Assembly: GCF_014650075.1 (NCBI RefSeq)
Contig: NZ_BMUG01000010.1
Span: 124,001-188,000, forward strand
Reading direction: 5' to 3'
Origin: Streptomyces microflavus
GTDB taxonomy: Bacteria; Actinomycetota; Actinomycetes; Streptomycetales; Streptomycetaceae
DNA: 64,000 bases
Of this stretch, positions 17,080 to 25,672 are shown one piece after another. The position numbers were made by a program, and so were the translations under genes. The notes below the pieces were generated by a model that worked only from the letters and a program-made list of their open reading frames with translations, was not told the DNA's origin and ran no database searches. Position 1 is the first letter of the stretch. Each line of letters opens with the position of its first letter.

Positions 17080-17787
17080 TCAGTTCCCATCGGACACCGC
17101 CACCGCCAGCCGCCCCGAAGCACCCGCGCCCAGCAGCGCCGTGGCGGTGGACCGCTCCACGGAGAGCATCACCAGGGCCCCTTCCCCCGCCGCGCCCGCG
17201 CTGACCACGCCCACACCGTCGCTCCGGTGACCACCGTCGTCGGCGCCCGCGCTCGGCACCTGAGCCACGCGCACGCCCCGCGCCACCAGACGGGCGTCGT
17301 CGCCCGCCTCGCCGACCGCGATCACATCGACGCGGTCTCCCGGGCGCAGCAGCCGCACCGTCGCCGCGTCCGCGATCCGCACCGGCGCGGAGACGAGGTG
17401 CACCGACGGCCGGCCGGTCTTCGCCGCCGTGTCCGGAGCAGCGCTGCCGTCTGCGGCGCTGCCCGGCCCCGTCGTGGCCAGAGCCGCACCCACCAGCGCG
17501 ATCCCGGCGGCGATGGCGCGGCGCTGCCTGCGCAGCATCCGCCGCAGCCGGTACGTCCCGCCGCCCCGCACCCGCAGCGGCGCGAACGGCCCCACCCCGC
17601 ACGGGGCAGGAGGCGGCGCCGGGGGCCGGGGAAACGCCTTCACCTGGTCGGCGGCGCGCGGGGGAGCGGCTGGGGTGTGACGTGCGGAGAGGGCGGAAGG
17701 GACGGAGAGAGCGGAGGGGACGGAGAGGACGGAGGGGACGGACAGGACGGAGTGAGATGACCGGGCGGGGAAGGGGGACTTGGGCAT
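17080..17787 (-). CDS. SAF-domain protein, RcpC/CpaB-like
   Basis: A 235-residue protein with one N-terminal membrane span (RRAIAAGIALVGAALATTG) and an extracellular SAF-like domain (SAPVRIADAATVRLLRPGDRVDVIAVG) resembling CpaB/RcpC proteins of Flp pilus assembly. No pilus genes are nearby. The first 35 residues contain a tandem six-residue repeat (SVLSVP-type, 3.5 copies), matching 18-bp DNA repeats at the gene start. ATG 17787 has AGGTGG upstream. A later start just before the membrane span is possible, in which case the repeats would be leader sequence. Role unknown; probably a membrane-anchored surface protein. Confidence 0.7.
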   Translation of the reverse strand: MPKSPFPARSSHSVLSVPSVLSVPSALSVPSALSARHTPAAPPRAADQVKAFPRPPAPPPAPCGVGPFAPLRVRGGGTYRLRRMLRRQRRAIAAGIALVGAALATTGPGSAADGSAAPDTAAKTGRPSVHLVSAPVRIADAATVRLLRPGDRVDVIAVGEAGDDARLVARGVRVAQVPSAGADDGGHRSDGVGVVSAGAAGEGALVMLSVERSTATALLGAGASGRLAVAVSDGN

Positions 17788-17983
17788 GGCGCCACCTGCA
17801 ATCGGACGAGGGGAGCCCGGCCGGAGGTCCCGGCCGAACTCCCCTCACGATCCACCGTCCGCGCGGATCCCGCCGGGGCCTGTGGACAACCCCGGGATTG
17901 TGGACAACTCCGTCACCCGATCCGGTGCCCCGGCCGCCGCGAGGCGGCCCTACGGCAGCGTGCTCCCGTCCCGCGACCGGCCG

Positions 17984-18868
17984 CTACGGCAGCGCGACCC
18001 CCGTGTCGATCCCGTCCAGCGCGTGGGCGCAGGCGCAGTTGCGGGCCCCTGTCGCAGGCAGCCCGCCCACCGCGTCGAACAGCACCGACCGGAGCCGGTC
18101 GACGTTGGCCGCGAACACCTGGAGCACCTCCTCGTGCGAGACGCCCTCACCGGCCTCGGCGCCCGCGTCCAGGTCGGTCACGAGGGTCATCGTTGTGTAG
18201 CAGAGCCCCAGTTCCCGGGCGAGCACGGCTTCCGGATGCCCGGTCATCCCGACCACCGACCAGCCCATCGCCGCGTGCCAGCGGGATTCCGCGCGGGTGG
18301 AGAAGCGGGGCCCCTCGACCACCACCAGGGTGCCGCCGTCCACCGACTCCCAGCCGCGCCCGCGCGCGGCGGCGAGCGCCGCCTTCCGCCCCTCGGGGCA
18401 GTACGGATCGGCGAAGCCCAGATGCACGACGTTGGGTACGGTCCCGTCGGCCCGCGTCTCACCGTCGTAATAGGTCTGCACACGTGCCTTGGTGCGGTCC
18501 ACCAGCTGGTCCGGGACGAGCAGGGTGCCCGGGCCGAACTCCGGGCGCAGCCCGCCGACGGCACAGGGGCCCAGCACCTGGCGGACGCCGACGGAGCGCA
18601 GGGCCCAGAGGTTGGCCCGGTAGTTGATGCGGTGGGGCGGCAGATGGTGACCGCGGCCGTGCCGGGGCAGGAAGGCCACCCGGCGGCCGCCGATCTCGCC
18701 GAGGAAGACCGAGTCGCTGGGCTTCCCGTAAGGGGTGTCCACGGAGACCTCGGTGACGTCCTCCAGGAAGGAGTAGAAGCCCGAGCCGCCGATGACGCCG
18801 ATCTCCGCCCCCGGCGCCGTACCCGCGATGTCTGTGCCGGAACTCGTGTCCGTATGTGCGTTCACCAT
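17984..18868 (-). CDS. mtnP: S-methyl-5'-thioadenosine phosphorylase
   Basis: A 294-residue cytoplasmic phosphorylase of the PNP/MTAP family 2. It splits methylthioadenosine with phosphate into adenine and methylthioribose-1-phosphate, salvaging the by-product of polyamine and related pathways. Motifs: IGVIGGSGFYSF (phosphate loop), FLPRHGRGHHLPPHRINYRA, VVEGPRFSTRAESRW and VGMTGHPEAVLARELGLCYT, followed by LVTDLDAG. ATG 18868 follows GGTGA. Three about 24-bp repeats lie upstream. It follows fmdB on the same strand, separated by a terminator. The purine specificity could also include inosine; the sequence does not decide. Confidence 0.87.
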   Translation of the reverse strand: MVNAHTDTSSGTDIAGTAPGAEIGVIGGSGFYSFLEDVTEVSVDTPYGKPSDSVFLGEIGGRRVAFLPRHGRGHHLPPHRINYRANLWALRSVGVRQVLGPCAVGGLRPEFGPGTLLVPDQLVDRTKARVQTYYDGETRADGTVPNVVHLGFADPYCPEGRKAALAAARGRGWESVDGGTLVVVEGPRFSTRAESRWHAAMGWSVVGMTGHPEAVLARELGLCYTTMTLVTDLDAGAEAGEGVSHEEVLQVFAANVDRLRSVLFDAVGGLPATGARNCACAHALDGIDTGVALP

Positions 18869-18903
18869 GCGGTCACCGTATCCGGGGGAGCATTCCGTGT
18901 TGC

Positions 18904-18966
18904 GCCGGGGAAACGCACGTACTCCGTCCCGGGGAAACGCACGGACCTTGCCCCGGAAACGCACGG
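18904..18966. repeat. Three imperfect direct repeats upstream of mtnP
   Basis: The string GGGGAAACGCAC(G) appears three times with GGAAAC cores at 18909, 18933 and 18955 (spacing 24 and 22). The repeats lie in the mtnP promoter/leader, between the fmdB terminator and the mtnP start. They could be binding sites for a regulator or a slippage product. Confidence 0.7.
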
Positions 18967-18996
18967 ACCCCGCCGAGTGGATATCGGCGGGGTCCG
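18964..18996. terminator. 13-bp perfect hairpin after fmdB
   Basis: Arms 18964-18976 and 18984-18996 are fully complementary around a 7-nt loop. It lies directly downstream of fmdB on the minus strand. Confidence 0.8.
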
Positions 18997-19022
18997 GTGA
19001 AGCGTGTGGGGTGTACGCGGGC

Positions 19023-19376
19023 TCAGGCGGCCGACGTACCGCTCGACGACGAGGCCGGCGCGGAGGCCGACGACGAGGAGGAAGCGGAGGACGAGGACGA
19101 CGACGAAGCACTCGACTTCGCGTCCGAACCCGTCGACGAGGACGATCCGGAGTCGGACGACTTCGAGGACGACGTCGCCGGCGTGCTGCTCGACGAGGAG
19201 CCGCGGCTGTCGTTCCGGTAGAAACCGGAACCCTTGAAGACGATGCCGACCGCAGAGAACACCTTCTTCAGGCGTCCGTCACAGCTCGGGCAGACGGTCA
19301 GGGCGTCATCGGTGAACTTCTGCACCGCCTCGAGGCCCTCGCCACACTCGGTGCACTGGTACTGATAGGTCGGCAC
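19023..19376 (-). CDS. FmdB-family zinc-ribbon protein
   Basis: A 117-residue protein. The first 45 residues are the FmdB zinc ribbon: Cys8-x2-Cys11 (CTEC) and Cys29-x2-Cys32 (CPSC). The remaining 60 residues are almost only Ser, Ala, Asp and Thr and are surely disordered. FmdB proteins were first linked to formamidase expression, but most have no proven role. GTG 19376 has AGGAGGA close by. A CIRCE element overlaps the ribosome site region, so HrcA-controlled heat-shock expression is likely. A terminator follows. Confidence 0.85.
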   Translation of the reverse strand: MPTYQYQCTECGEGLEAVQKFTDDALTVCPSCDGRLKKVFSAVGIVFKGSGFYRNDSRGSSSSSTPATSSSKSSDSGSSSSTGSDAKSSASSSSSSSASSSSSASAPASSSSGTSAA

Positions 19377-19385
19377 TTGCTCCTC

Positions 19386-19412
19386 CTGGCACTCTCACTC
19401 AATGAGTGCTAA
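19386..19412. promoter_or_regulatory. CIRCE element (HrcA operator) at fmdB
   Basis: Right arm GAGTGCTAA at 19404-19412 matches the CIRCE consensus 9 of 9. The left arm CTGGCACTC at 19386-19394 matches 7 of 9. The spacer is exactly 9 bases. It lies 10 bases upstream of the fmdB start and touches its ribosome site, so HrcA binding could block both transcription and translation. Confidence 0.75.
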
Positions 19413-19442
19413 CGACGGTCCATACTGACGTATTCCGCGGGA

Positions 19443-20723
19443 TCAGTCCACCGTGACCGGCTCGCGGTGACCGATCCCACGTGCCACGGTCCGGCCCACG
19501 GACTTCGGCGCGAGCCGTGAACGCAGGGCCAGCAGGGTCGCCAGCGCCAGTACGGTACCGGCCAGCGGGACCAGGAATCCGGTGCTCGCGCCGTGGGCGT
19601 CGGCGAGTTGGCCCGCCACCGTCACGGCGGCCGCCTGGCCCAGGGCCACGGCGCCCGTCAGCCAGGTGAAGGCCTCGGTGCGGGCGGTGGCCGGGACCAG
19701 CGACTCGACCAGCGTGTAGCCGCTGATCAGCGCCGGGGCGATGCAGAGGCCGACCAGCAGGCCGAGTCCGGCCAGCAACGGTACGGAGTGCACGGCCCAG
19801 AGGCCGGACGCCATGAGGGTCAGGGCCACATAGCCGACGACGAGGCGGCGCTGCGGGCTGCTCTTCCAGGCGATGGCACCGCAGACGACGCCGGCCAGCA
19901 TGTTGCCCGCCGCGAAGATCCCGTACAGCAGACCGTTCACGCCGGGGTGGCCGATCTCCTGGGAGAACGCCGTCAGCGAGACCTGCATCCCGCCGAAGAC
20001 CGCGCCGATGCCCAGGAAGGCGACGACCAGCACCCGGACGCCGGGTACGGAGAGCGCCGAGGTGTGCGGCCGGTCCGCCGTGGCGGCGGGGCGGGGTGCG
20101 GGCTGGGTGGCGCGCTGCGCGGCGAAGAGCAGACCGCCGATCAGGGTGAGCGCGGCCTCGGTGATCAGCCCGGCCGCCGGGTGCACGCCGGTGCACAGCG
20201 CGGTCGCGATCACCGGTCCGAGGACGAAGGTGAACTCGTCCGTCACCGACTCGAAGGCGGCGGCGGTGGACATCAGCGGGGAGGCGGGCCGGTCCGGGGT
20301 GGCCCCCAGCATCGCGGCCCAGCGGGCGCGCACCATCGGGCCGATCTGCGGGACCGAGGCGCCGGTGGGCACCGCGGCGGCGAACAGGGCCCACAGGGGC
20401 GCGTCCGCCAAGGCCAGCGCGGTCAGGGCGCTGACGGAGACGGTGTGCAGGAGTACGCCGGGCAGCAGGACGGCCCGCTGGCCGAACCGGTCGGCGAGTT
20501 TGCCGCCCTGCGGGGCCACCAGCGCCATCGAGACGCCCGCGACCGCAGCGACGGCACCGGCTGTCCCGTAGGAGCCGGTGGTGTGCTGGACGAGCAGCAC
20601 GATGCCGATGGTCAGCATCGCGAAGGGCTGCCGGGCGGCGAAGCCCGGAAGGAGGAAGGTCCACGCACCAGGGGTGCGGAGGAGTTGCCCGTAACCGGGG
20701 CGGTCGGAGACCGTGGTTGCCAC
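19443..20723 (-). CDS. MFS permease
   Basis: A 426-residue 12-helix transporter of the major facilitator superfamily. After helix 2 a conserved GGKLADRFGQRAVLLPG loop (motif A) is visible near residue 75. Further paired helices lie on both sides of a central cytoplasmic loop rich in Ala/Pro/Arg. It differs from the DHA2 type by having 12 rather than 14 helices. GTG 20723 has AAGGAC upstream. The upstream region includes a TACGAT hexamer about 220 bases before the start and several short hairpins, so a long leader is possible. Substrate unknown. Confidence 0.82.
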   Translation of the reverse strand: MATTVSDRPGYGQLLRTPGAWTFLLPGFAARQPFAMLTIGIVLLVQHTTGSYGTAGAVAAVAGVSMALVAPQGGKLADRFGQRAVLLPGVLLHTVSVSALTALALADAPLWALFAAAVPTGASVPQIGPMVRARWAAMLGATPDRPASPLMSTAAAFESVTDEFTFVLGPVIATALCTGVHPAAGLITEAALTLIGGLLFAAQRATQPAPRPAATADRPHTSALSVPGVRVLVVAFLGIGAVFGGMQVSLTAFSQEIGHPGVNGLLYGIFAAGNMLAGVVCGAIAWKSSPQRRLVVGYVALTLMASGLWAVHSVPLLAGLGLLVGLCIAPALISGYTLVESLVPATARTEAFTWLTGAVALGQAAAVTVAGQLADAHGASTGFLVPLAGTVLALATLLALRSRLAPKSVGRTVARGIGHREPVTVD

Positions 20724-20955
20724 GGTCCTTGCCTTTCTGCCGCCTGGTGGCGCTGCTTCCCGACGCCTTTGTGGGGCGGGCCGGACGGAAGCGGCCGAGA
20801 GCTGTCCTCTTCGCGCGGAACTGCGGTAGATGCCGGGCGACTCGCTGCCATCGGCGAAGAAACGCCGGGCGAAGAGACACCACGACCGCCATACGGTCGC
20901 GCCAGCTCTGCATCAGACAGAGTTGGTCGATCAGTGTGCCTTTATCGTACAGGCA

Positions 20956-20993
20956 GGAAGTCCTGTGCGCCTGTGAATGTGCACAGGGCTTCC
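20956..20993. terminator. 13-bp hairpin after the antiporter gene
   Basis: Arms GGAAGTCCTGTGC and GCACAGGGCTTCC with one wobble pair and a 12-nt loop, just downstream of the antiporter on the minus strand and upstream of the MFS permease leader. Confidence 0.65.
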
Positions 20994-21015
20994 CGGACGG
21001 CCTGTGATCAGTGTC

Positions 21016-22668
21016 CTATGAGCGACGCGCGTTCGTAGTAGGGGCGTCGTCGGCCGGACCGAGCTTCTTGACGGGCCTGACCGGTTTCACGGCCTGGCGG
21101 ACGGCGGATCCGCCCGTTCCCGAGGCTTTCGGAAGCCCTGGAGGCCCGGGGTTGCCCGGCGTACCGGACGATCCGCTTCCGCCGCTCGTGCCCAGCCAGC
21201 CGGCCAGCTTGCCGCCCTCGCCGACCGCGCGCAGCCGGGCCTCCGCCTTGTCGCGCACCGGGTCGGTCGCCACCACCAGGAGCTCGTCGCCGCGCCGCAG
21301 GACCGTGGTGGGGGAGGGCACGAAGCTCTCCTCCTCGCGGACCACCAGCGTGACCGCGGCCCCGGCCGGGAGCCGGAGCTCACCGACCTCGACGCCGTGC
21401 ATCTTGGACTTGGCGGGGATGCCGACCGACAGCAGGTGGCCGCGCAGCCGCTCCAGCGGTGCGGACTCGATGCCCAGGTCGTCGGGCTCCGGCTCCTCGG
21501 CGATCTTCAGCTTGTCCGCGACCCACGGCAGGGTCGGGCCCTGGATCAGGGTGTAGACGATCACGAGGACGAAGACGATGTTGAAGATCCTGGTGCTGCC
21601 CTCCACCCCGGAGACCATCGGAATGGTCGCCAGGACGATGGGCACCGCCCCGCGCAGCCCGGCCCACGACATCAGGACCTTCTCGCGGGCCGGCAGCCGG
21701 AACGGCGCCAGGCTCAGGAAGACCGAGAGCGGCCGGGCCACCATGGTCAGCACCAGGCCCACCACGATCGCGGGCCAGAAGTCGTCGACCAGGTCGTGCG
21801 GGGTGACCAGCAGGCCGAGCAGCACGAACATGCCGATCTGGGCCAGCCAGCCCAGGCCGTCGGCGAACCCGCGAGTGGCGGGCCAGTGCGGCAGCTTGGA
21901 GTTGCCGAGGATCATGGCGGCCAGATAGACCGCGAGGAACCCGCTGCCGTGGGCCATCGCGCCCGCCGCGTACGCCATGACGGCGATGGCCATCACGGCG
22001 ATCGGGTAGAGGCCGGAGGCGGGCAGGGCCACGTGCCGCAGCCCCAGGGAGCCCAGCCAGCCCACCGTGATGCCGATGGCGGCGCCGATGGCCAGCTCCA
22101 GGGCGATCTCGCCGATCAGGAGATACCAGTGCTCGACCGGGCCGACGGCGGAGAACGCGACGACGAGGATGACCACGGGGGCGTCGTTGAAGCCGGACTC
22201 GGCCTCCAGCACACCGGTGATCCGGGACGGCAGGGGCACTCTGCGCAGTACGGAGAAGACGGCTGCGGCGTCGGTGGAGGAGACGACCGCGCCGATGATG
22301 AGGGCCTGGCGCCAGTCCAGGCCGACGAGGTAGTGCGCGGCCGCGGCCGTGATGCCCACGCTGATGCCGACGCCGACGGTCGAGATCACCGCGGCCGCGG
22401 GCAGGACGGGACGGACCTCTTTCCACTTCGCCCCGAGTCCGCCCTCGGCCAGGATGACCACCAGGGCGGCGTAGCCGATCACCTGGGTCAGCTCGGCGTT
22501 GTCGAACTTGACGTCGAAGATGCCGTCCTGCCCCAGGGCGATCCCGATGCCGAGATACAGGAGCAGGCTGGGGAGCCCGCTGCGCGAGGAGATCCGTACC
22601 GCCGCCACGGCGACGAGCAGGACGAGCGAGCAGACGAGCAGGAGTTCGTTGAGCGCGTGGACAGTCAG
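21016..22668 (-). CDS. K+/H+ antiporter, CPA1 type with RCK_C domain
   Basis: A 550-residue cation/proton antiporter. An N-terminal membrane domain of about 12 helices (RISSRSGLPSLLLYLGIGIA near the start; QALIIGAVVSSTDAAAVFSV and GFNDAPVVI as the Asp-containing core) is followed by a cytoplasmic TrkA-C/RCK_C domain (LLSVGIPAKSKMHGVEVGEL). This is the NhaP2/CvrA layout, exchanging K+ or Na+ for H+. The first usable in-frame GTG (22608) would delete the first helix. An in-frame CTG at 22668 with GGAAGG 8 bases upstream restores it (LTVHALNELLLVCSLVLLVA), so a CTG start is proposed. There is no other start between it and the upstream stop. Confidence 0.85.
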   Translation of the reverse strand: MTVHALNELLLVCSLVLLVAVAAVRISSRSGLPSLLLYLGIGIALGQDGIFDVKFDNAELTQVIGYAALVVILAEGGLGAKWKEVRPVLPAAAVISTVGVGISVGITAAAAHYLVGLDWRQALIIGAVVSSTDAAAVFSVLRRVPLPSRITGVLEAESGFNDAPVVILVVAFSAVGPVEHWYLLIGEIALELAIGAAIGITVGWLGSLGLRHVALPASGLYPIAVMAIAVMAYAAGAMAHGSGFLAVYLAAMILGNSKLPHWPATRGFADGLGWLAQIGMFVLLGLLVTPHDLVDDFWPAIVVGLVLTMVARPLSVFLSLAPFRLPAREKVLMSWAGLRGAVPIVLATIPMVSGVEGSTRIFNIVFVLVIVYTLIQGPTLPWVADKLKIAEEPEPDDLGIESAPLERLRGHLLSVGIPAKSKMHGVEVGELRLPAGAAVTLVVREEESFVPSPTTVLRRGDELLVVATDPVRDKAEARLRAVGEGGKLAGWLGTSGGSGSSGTPGNPGPPGLPKASGTGGSAVRQAVKPVRPVKKLGPADDAPTTNARRS

Positions 22669-22907
22669 GGTCCGTTCCTTCCCTGCGTGCGCCTGCCGGA
22701 TCGTCCTCCGGCAGCCAGTTACTTCGTTACCTTACCTAATCTTTAACGTTTCCTTGACGGCTTCGGCGATCGCATTACGGCTTCCCGTGTCCGTACAAGG
22801 GATACGCGCAAATGGATGCATCCCTATACCGCGTCCGAGTGGCTTCTCGGCTGCGCCTATGGTTGCTCCTGCACTCCCAGGACCACCCTGCCCCTCGAAG
22901 GACAGCG

Positions 22908-25658
22908 ATGCCCGCCAATACAACCGACTCTTCCGGCCCTTCCGACGACGCGAAGAAGCCCGGCAGGAAGAAGAAGGGGCGCCGCGTCCGCCTCCTTCTG
23001 CTCGTCCTGGTGCTGGCGCTCGTCGCGGGTGTCGGGTTCGGCGCCTACTGGTCCGTCTCCACCGTGCGGGCCTCGTACCCCCAGACCACCGGAACGATCA
23101 CCCTCGACGGCCTTACCGGTGACGTCGAGGTCAAACGGGACTCCTACGGCATTCCGCAGATCTACGCGGACTCCGACGCCGACCTCTTCCGCGCCCAGGG
23201 CTTCGTCCAGGCCCAGGACCGCTTCTGGGAGATGGACGTCCGGCGCCATATGACGGCGGGCCGGCTCTCCGAGATGTTCGGTTCCGGTCAGGTCGAGACC
23301 GACTCCTTCCTGCGCACGCTCGGCTGGCGGAAGGTCGCGCAGCAGGAGTACGACGAGGTCCTGGACGAGGACACCAAGAAGAACCTCCAGTCGTACGCGG
23401 AGGGCGTCAACGCGTACCTGAAGGGCAAGGAAGGCCGGGACATCTCGGTCGAGTACGCCGCGCTGGGGCTGACCAACGACTACAAGCCGACCGAGTGGAC
23501 CCCGGTGGACTCGGTCGCCTGGCTCAAGGCCATGGCCTGGGACCTGCGCGGCAACATGCAGGACGAGATCGACCGCTCGCTGCTGACCAGCCGGCTCGAC
23601 AAGGACCAGATCGACGACCTGTACCCGGACTACCCGTACGACACCCACAAGCCGATCGTCGACCGGGGCGCGGTCTCCCCGGCCACCGGGAAGTACGACC
23701 TCGACGCCACGCCGTCGGACGACATCGGCTCCGGAACCGCGCAGGGCGCCACCGAGGGCCTGAACACCCAGCTCTCCGCGCTCTCCGACACCCTGGACGA
23801 GATCCCCGCCCTGCTCGGCCCGAACGGCAACGGCATCGGATCGAACTCCTGGGTCGTCAGGGGCGACCACACGACGACCGGCAAGGCGCTGCTCGCCAAC
23901 GACCCGCACCTGGCGCCGATGCTGCCCTCGCTCTGGTACCAGATGGGCCTGCACTGCCGGGAGCTCTCCAAGAGCTGCCAGTACGACACTGCGGGCTACA
24001 CCTTCTCCGGCATGCCCGGTGTGATCATCGGCCACAACCAGGACATCGCCTGGGGCCTCACCAACCTGGGCGCGGACGTCACCGACCTCTTCCTGGAGAA
24101 GGTCTCCGGTGACGGCTATCTGTACGGCGACAAGGTGAAGCCGTTCACCACCCGCGAGGAGACCATCAAGGTCGCGGGCGGCAAGGACCGGAAGATCACC
24201 GTCCGTGAGACGAACAACGGACCTCTCGTCTCCGACCGCAGCAAGGAACTGGACAAGGTCGGCCAGAAGGCCCCCGTGCCCAACGCCGCTCCCGACCGTG
24301 CCGACGGTTACGCGGTCGCCCTGAGGTGGACCGCCCTCAAGGCGGGCAAGTCCATGGACGCGGTCTTCGCCATCAACCGGGCCAAGGACTTCACCACCTT
24401 CCGGGCGGCCGCCAAGAACTTCGAGGTCCCCTCGCAGAACCTCATCTACGCCGACACCGAGGGCAACATCGGCTACCAGGCGCCGGGCACCATCCCGGTC
24501 CGCCTCAAGGGCGACGGCACGCTGCCCAGCCCCGGCTGGGACCCGGCGTACGGCTGGGCGAAGGAGCCGATCCCCTTCGACGAGCTGCCCTTCGAGTACA
24601 ACCCCGAGCGCGGCTACATCGTCACCGCCAACCAGGCCGTGATCGACGAGAGCAAGTATCCCCACCTGCTGACGAAGGACTGGGGTTACGGCACCCGCAG
24701 CCAGCGGATCAACGACCTCATCGCCCAGAAGATCAAGGGCGGTGAGAAGGTCTCGACCGACGACATGCAGAAGATGCAGATGGACAACACCAGCGAGATC
24801 GCCGCGCTGCTGGTGCCCGAGCTGCTGAAGATCAACATCTCCGACCCGAGCGTGCGTGAGGCGCAGAAGCTGCTGGAGGGCTGGGACTACACCCAGGAGC
24901 CCGACTCGGCCGCCGCCGCGTACTTCAACGGCGTCTGGCGCAACATCCTCAAGCTCGCCTTCGGCAACAAGCTGCCCAAGGAGCTGCGGGTCGAGGGCGA
25001 CTGCCTGAACGTGCCGCCGGCCAAGAACAGCGGCCCGGCCGACCAGCAGAAGAAGCTCGTGCGCGAGTGCGGCCAGCGGGACGGCGACAGCGCGCAGCCG
25101 GACGGCGGGGACCGCTGGTTCCAGGTGGTCCGCGACATCGTCGAGGACCAGGACAACGAGTGGTGGAAGGCGCCCGCCAGGGGCCGCGAGGCCGCCCTGG
25201 AGAGCCGGGACGACCTCTTCGCCCGGGCGATGGAGGACGCGCGCTGGGAGCTGACCGCCAAGCTCGGCAAGAACATCTCCACCTGGAGCTGGGGCCGACT
25301 GCACCGGCTGATGCTGAAGAACCAGACCCTCGGTACCGAAGGGCCCGATCTGCTCCAGCGGGCGCTCAACCGCGGCCCCTGGAACCTCGGCGGCGGCGAG
25401 GCGGCGGTCAACGCCACCGGCTGGAACGCGGCGAGCGGCTACGAGGTCGTCTGGGTGCCGTCGATGCGGATGGTCGTCAACGTGGGGGACTGGGACAAGT
25501 CCCGCTGGATCAACCTCACCGGCGCCTCCGGGCACGCGTTCAACGCGCACTACACCGACCAGACCGACAAGTGGGCCGACGGTGAACTGCTCGACTGGTC
25601 CTTCGGTACGGACGCGGTCGGCGAGTCCACCGTCGACACGCTGACACTGAAGCCCTAG
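22908..25658 (+). CDS. Penicillin acylase family (Ntn) hydrolase, membrane-anchored
   Basis: A 916-residue exported Ntn-hydrolase of the penicillin G acylase/AHL acylase family, which cleaves amide-linked acyl groups. A Lys/Arg-rich start is followed by a single hydrophobic anchor (LLLLVLVLALVAGVGFGAYW, about residues 26-46). The alpha-chain begins VKRDSYGIPQIYADSDADLF. The expected self-cleavage is Gly311-Ser312 (GIGSNSWVV); Ser312 would be the catalytic nucleophile of the beta-chain. Also seen: LLANDPHLAPMLPSLWYQM and GVIIGHNQDIAWGLTN. The spacer peptide lies just before Ser312. ATG 22908 has GAAGGA upstream. Substrates could be acyl-homoserine lactones, lipopeptides or beta-lactams. Confidence 0.87.
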   Translation: MPANTTDSSGPSDDAKKPGRKKKGRRVRLLLLVLVLALVAGVGFGAYWSVSTVRASYPQTTGTITLDGLTGDVEVKRDSYGIPQIYADSDADLFRAQGFVQAQDRFWEMDVRRHMTAGRLSEMFGSGQVETDSFLRTLGWRKVAQQEYDEVLDEDTKKNLQSYAEGVNAYLKGKEGRDISVEYAALGLTNDYKPTEWTPVDSVAWLKAMAWDLRGNMQDEIDRSLLTSRLDKDQIDDLYPDYPYDTHKPIVDRGAVSPATGKYDLDATPSDDIGSGTAQGATEGLNTQLSALSDTLDEIPALLGPNGNGIGSNSWVVRGDHTTTGKALLANDPHLAPMLPSLWYQMGLHCRELSKSCQYDTAGYTFSGMPGVIIGHNQDIAWGLTNLGADVTDLFLEKVSGDGYLYGDKVKPFTTREETIKVAGGKDRKITVRETNNGPLVSDRSKELDKVGQKAPVPNAAPDRADGYAVALRWTALKAGKSMDAVFAINRAKDFTTFRAAAKNFEVPSQNLIYADTEGNIGYQAPGTIPVRLKGDGTLPSPGWDPAYGWAKEPIPFDELPFEYNPERGYIVTANQAVIDESKYPHLLTKDWGYGTRSQRINDLIAQKIKGGEKVSTDDMQKMQMDNTSEIAALLVPELLKINISDPSVREAQKLLEGWDYTQEPDSAAAAYFNGVWRNILKLAFGNKLPKELRVEGDCLNVPPAKNSGPADQQKKLVRECGQRDGDSAQPDGGDRWFQVVRDIVEDQDNEWWKAPARGREAALESRDDLFARAMEDARWELTAKLGKNISTWSWGRLHRLMLKNQTLGTEGPDLLQRALNRGPWNLGGGEAAVNATGWNAASGYEVVWVPSMRMVVNVGDWDKSRWINLTGASGHAFNAHYTDQTDKWADGELLDWSFGTDAVGESTVDTLTLKP

Positions 25659-25672
25659 CGGTCTGTCGGCCG

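Noticed and set aside
18860..18881. PHO-box-like direct repeat GTTCACCATGC/GGTCACCGTAT
   Set aside because: It overlaps the mtnP start codon and ribosome site, and the second unit is weak, so it is probably chance.
22729..22750. Iron box (DmdR/IdeR) near the antiporter start
   Set aside because: Only the first half-site TTAGGT with a few more matches is seen on the minus strand; the other half does not fit.
22857..25550. 897-residue open frame on the minus strand opposite the acylase
   Set aside because: It mirrors the acylase in a GC-rich genome, has no ribosome site or domain, and its codon pattern is the complement of a real gene.
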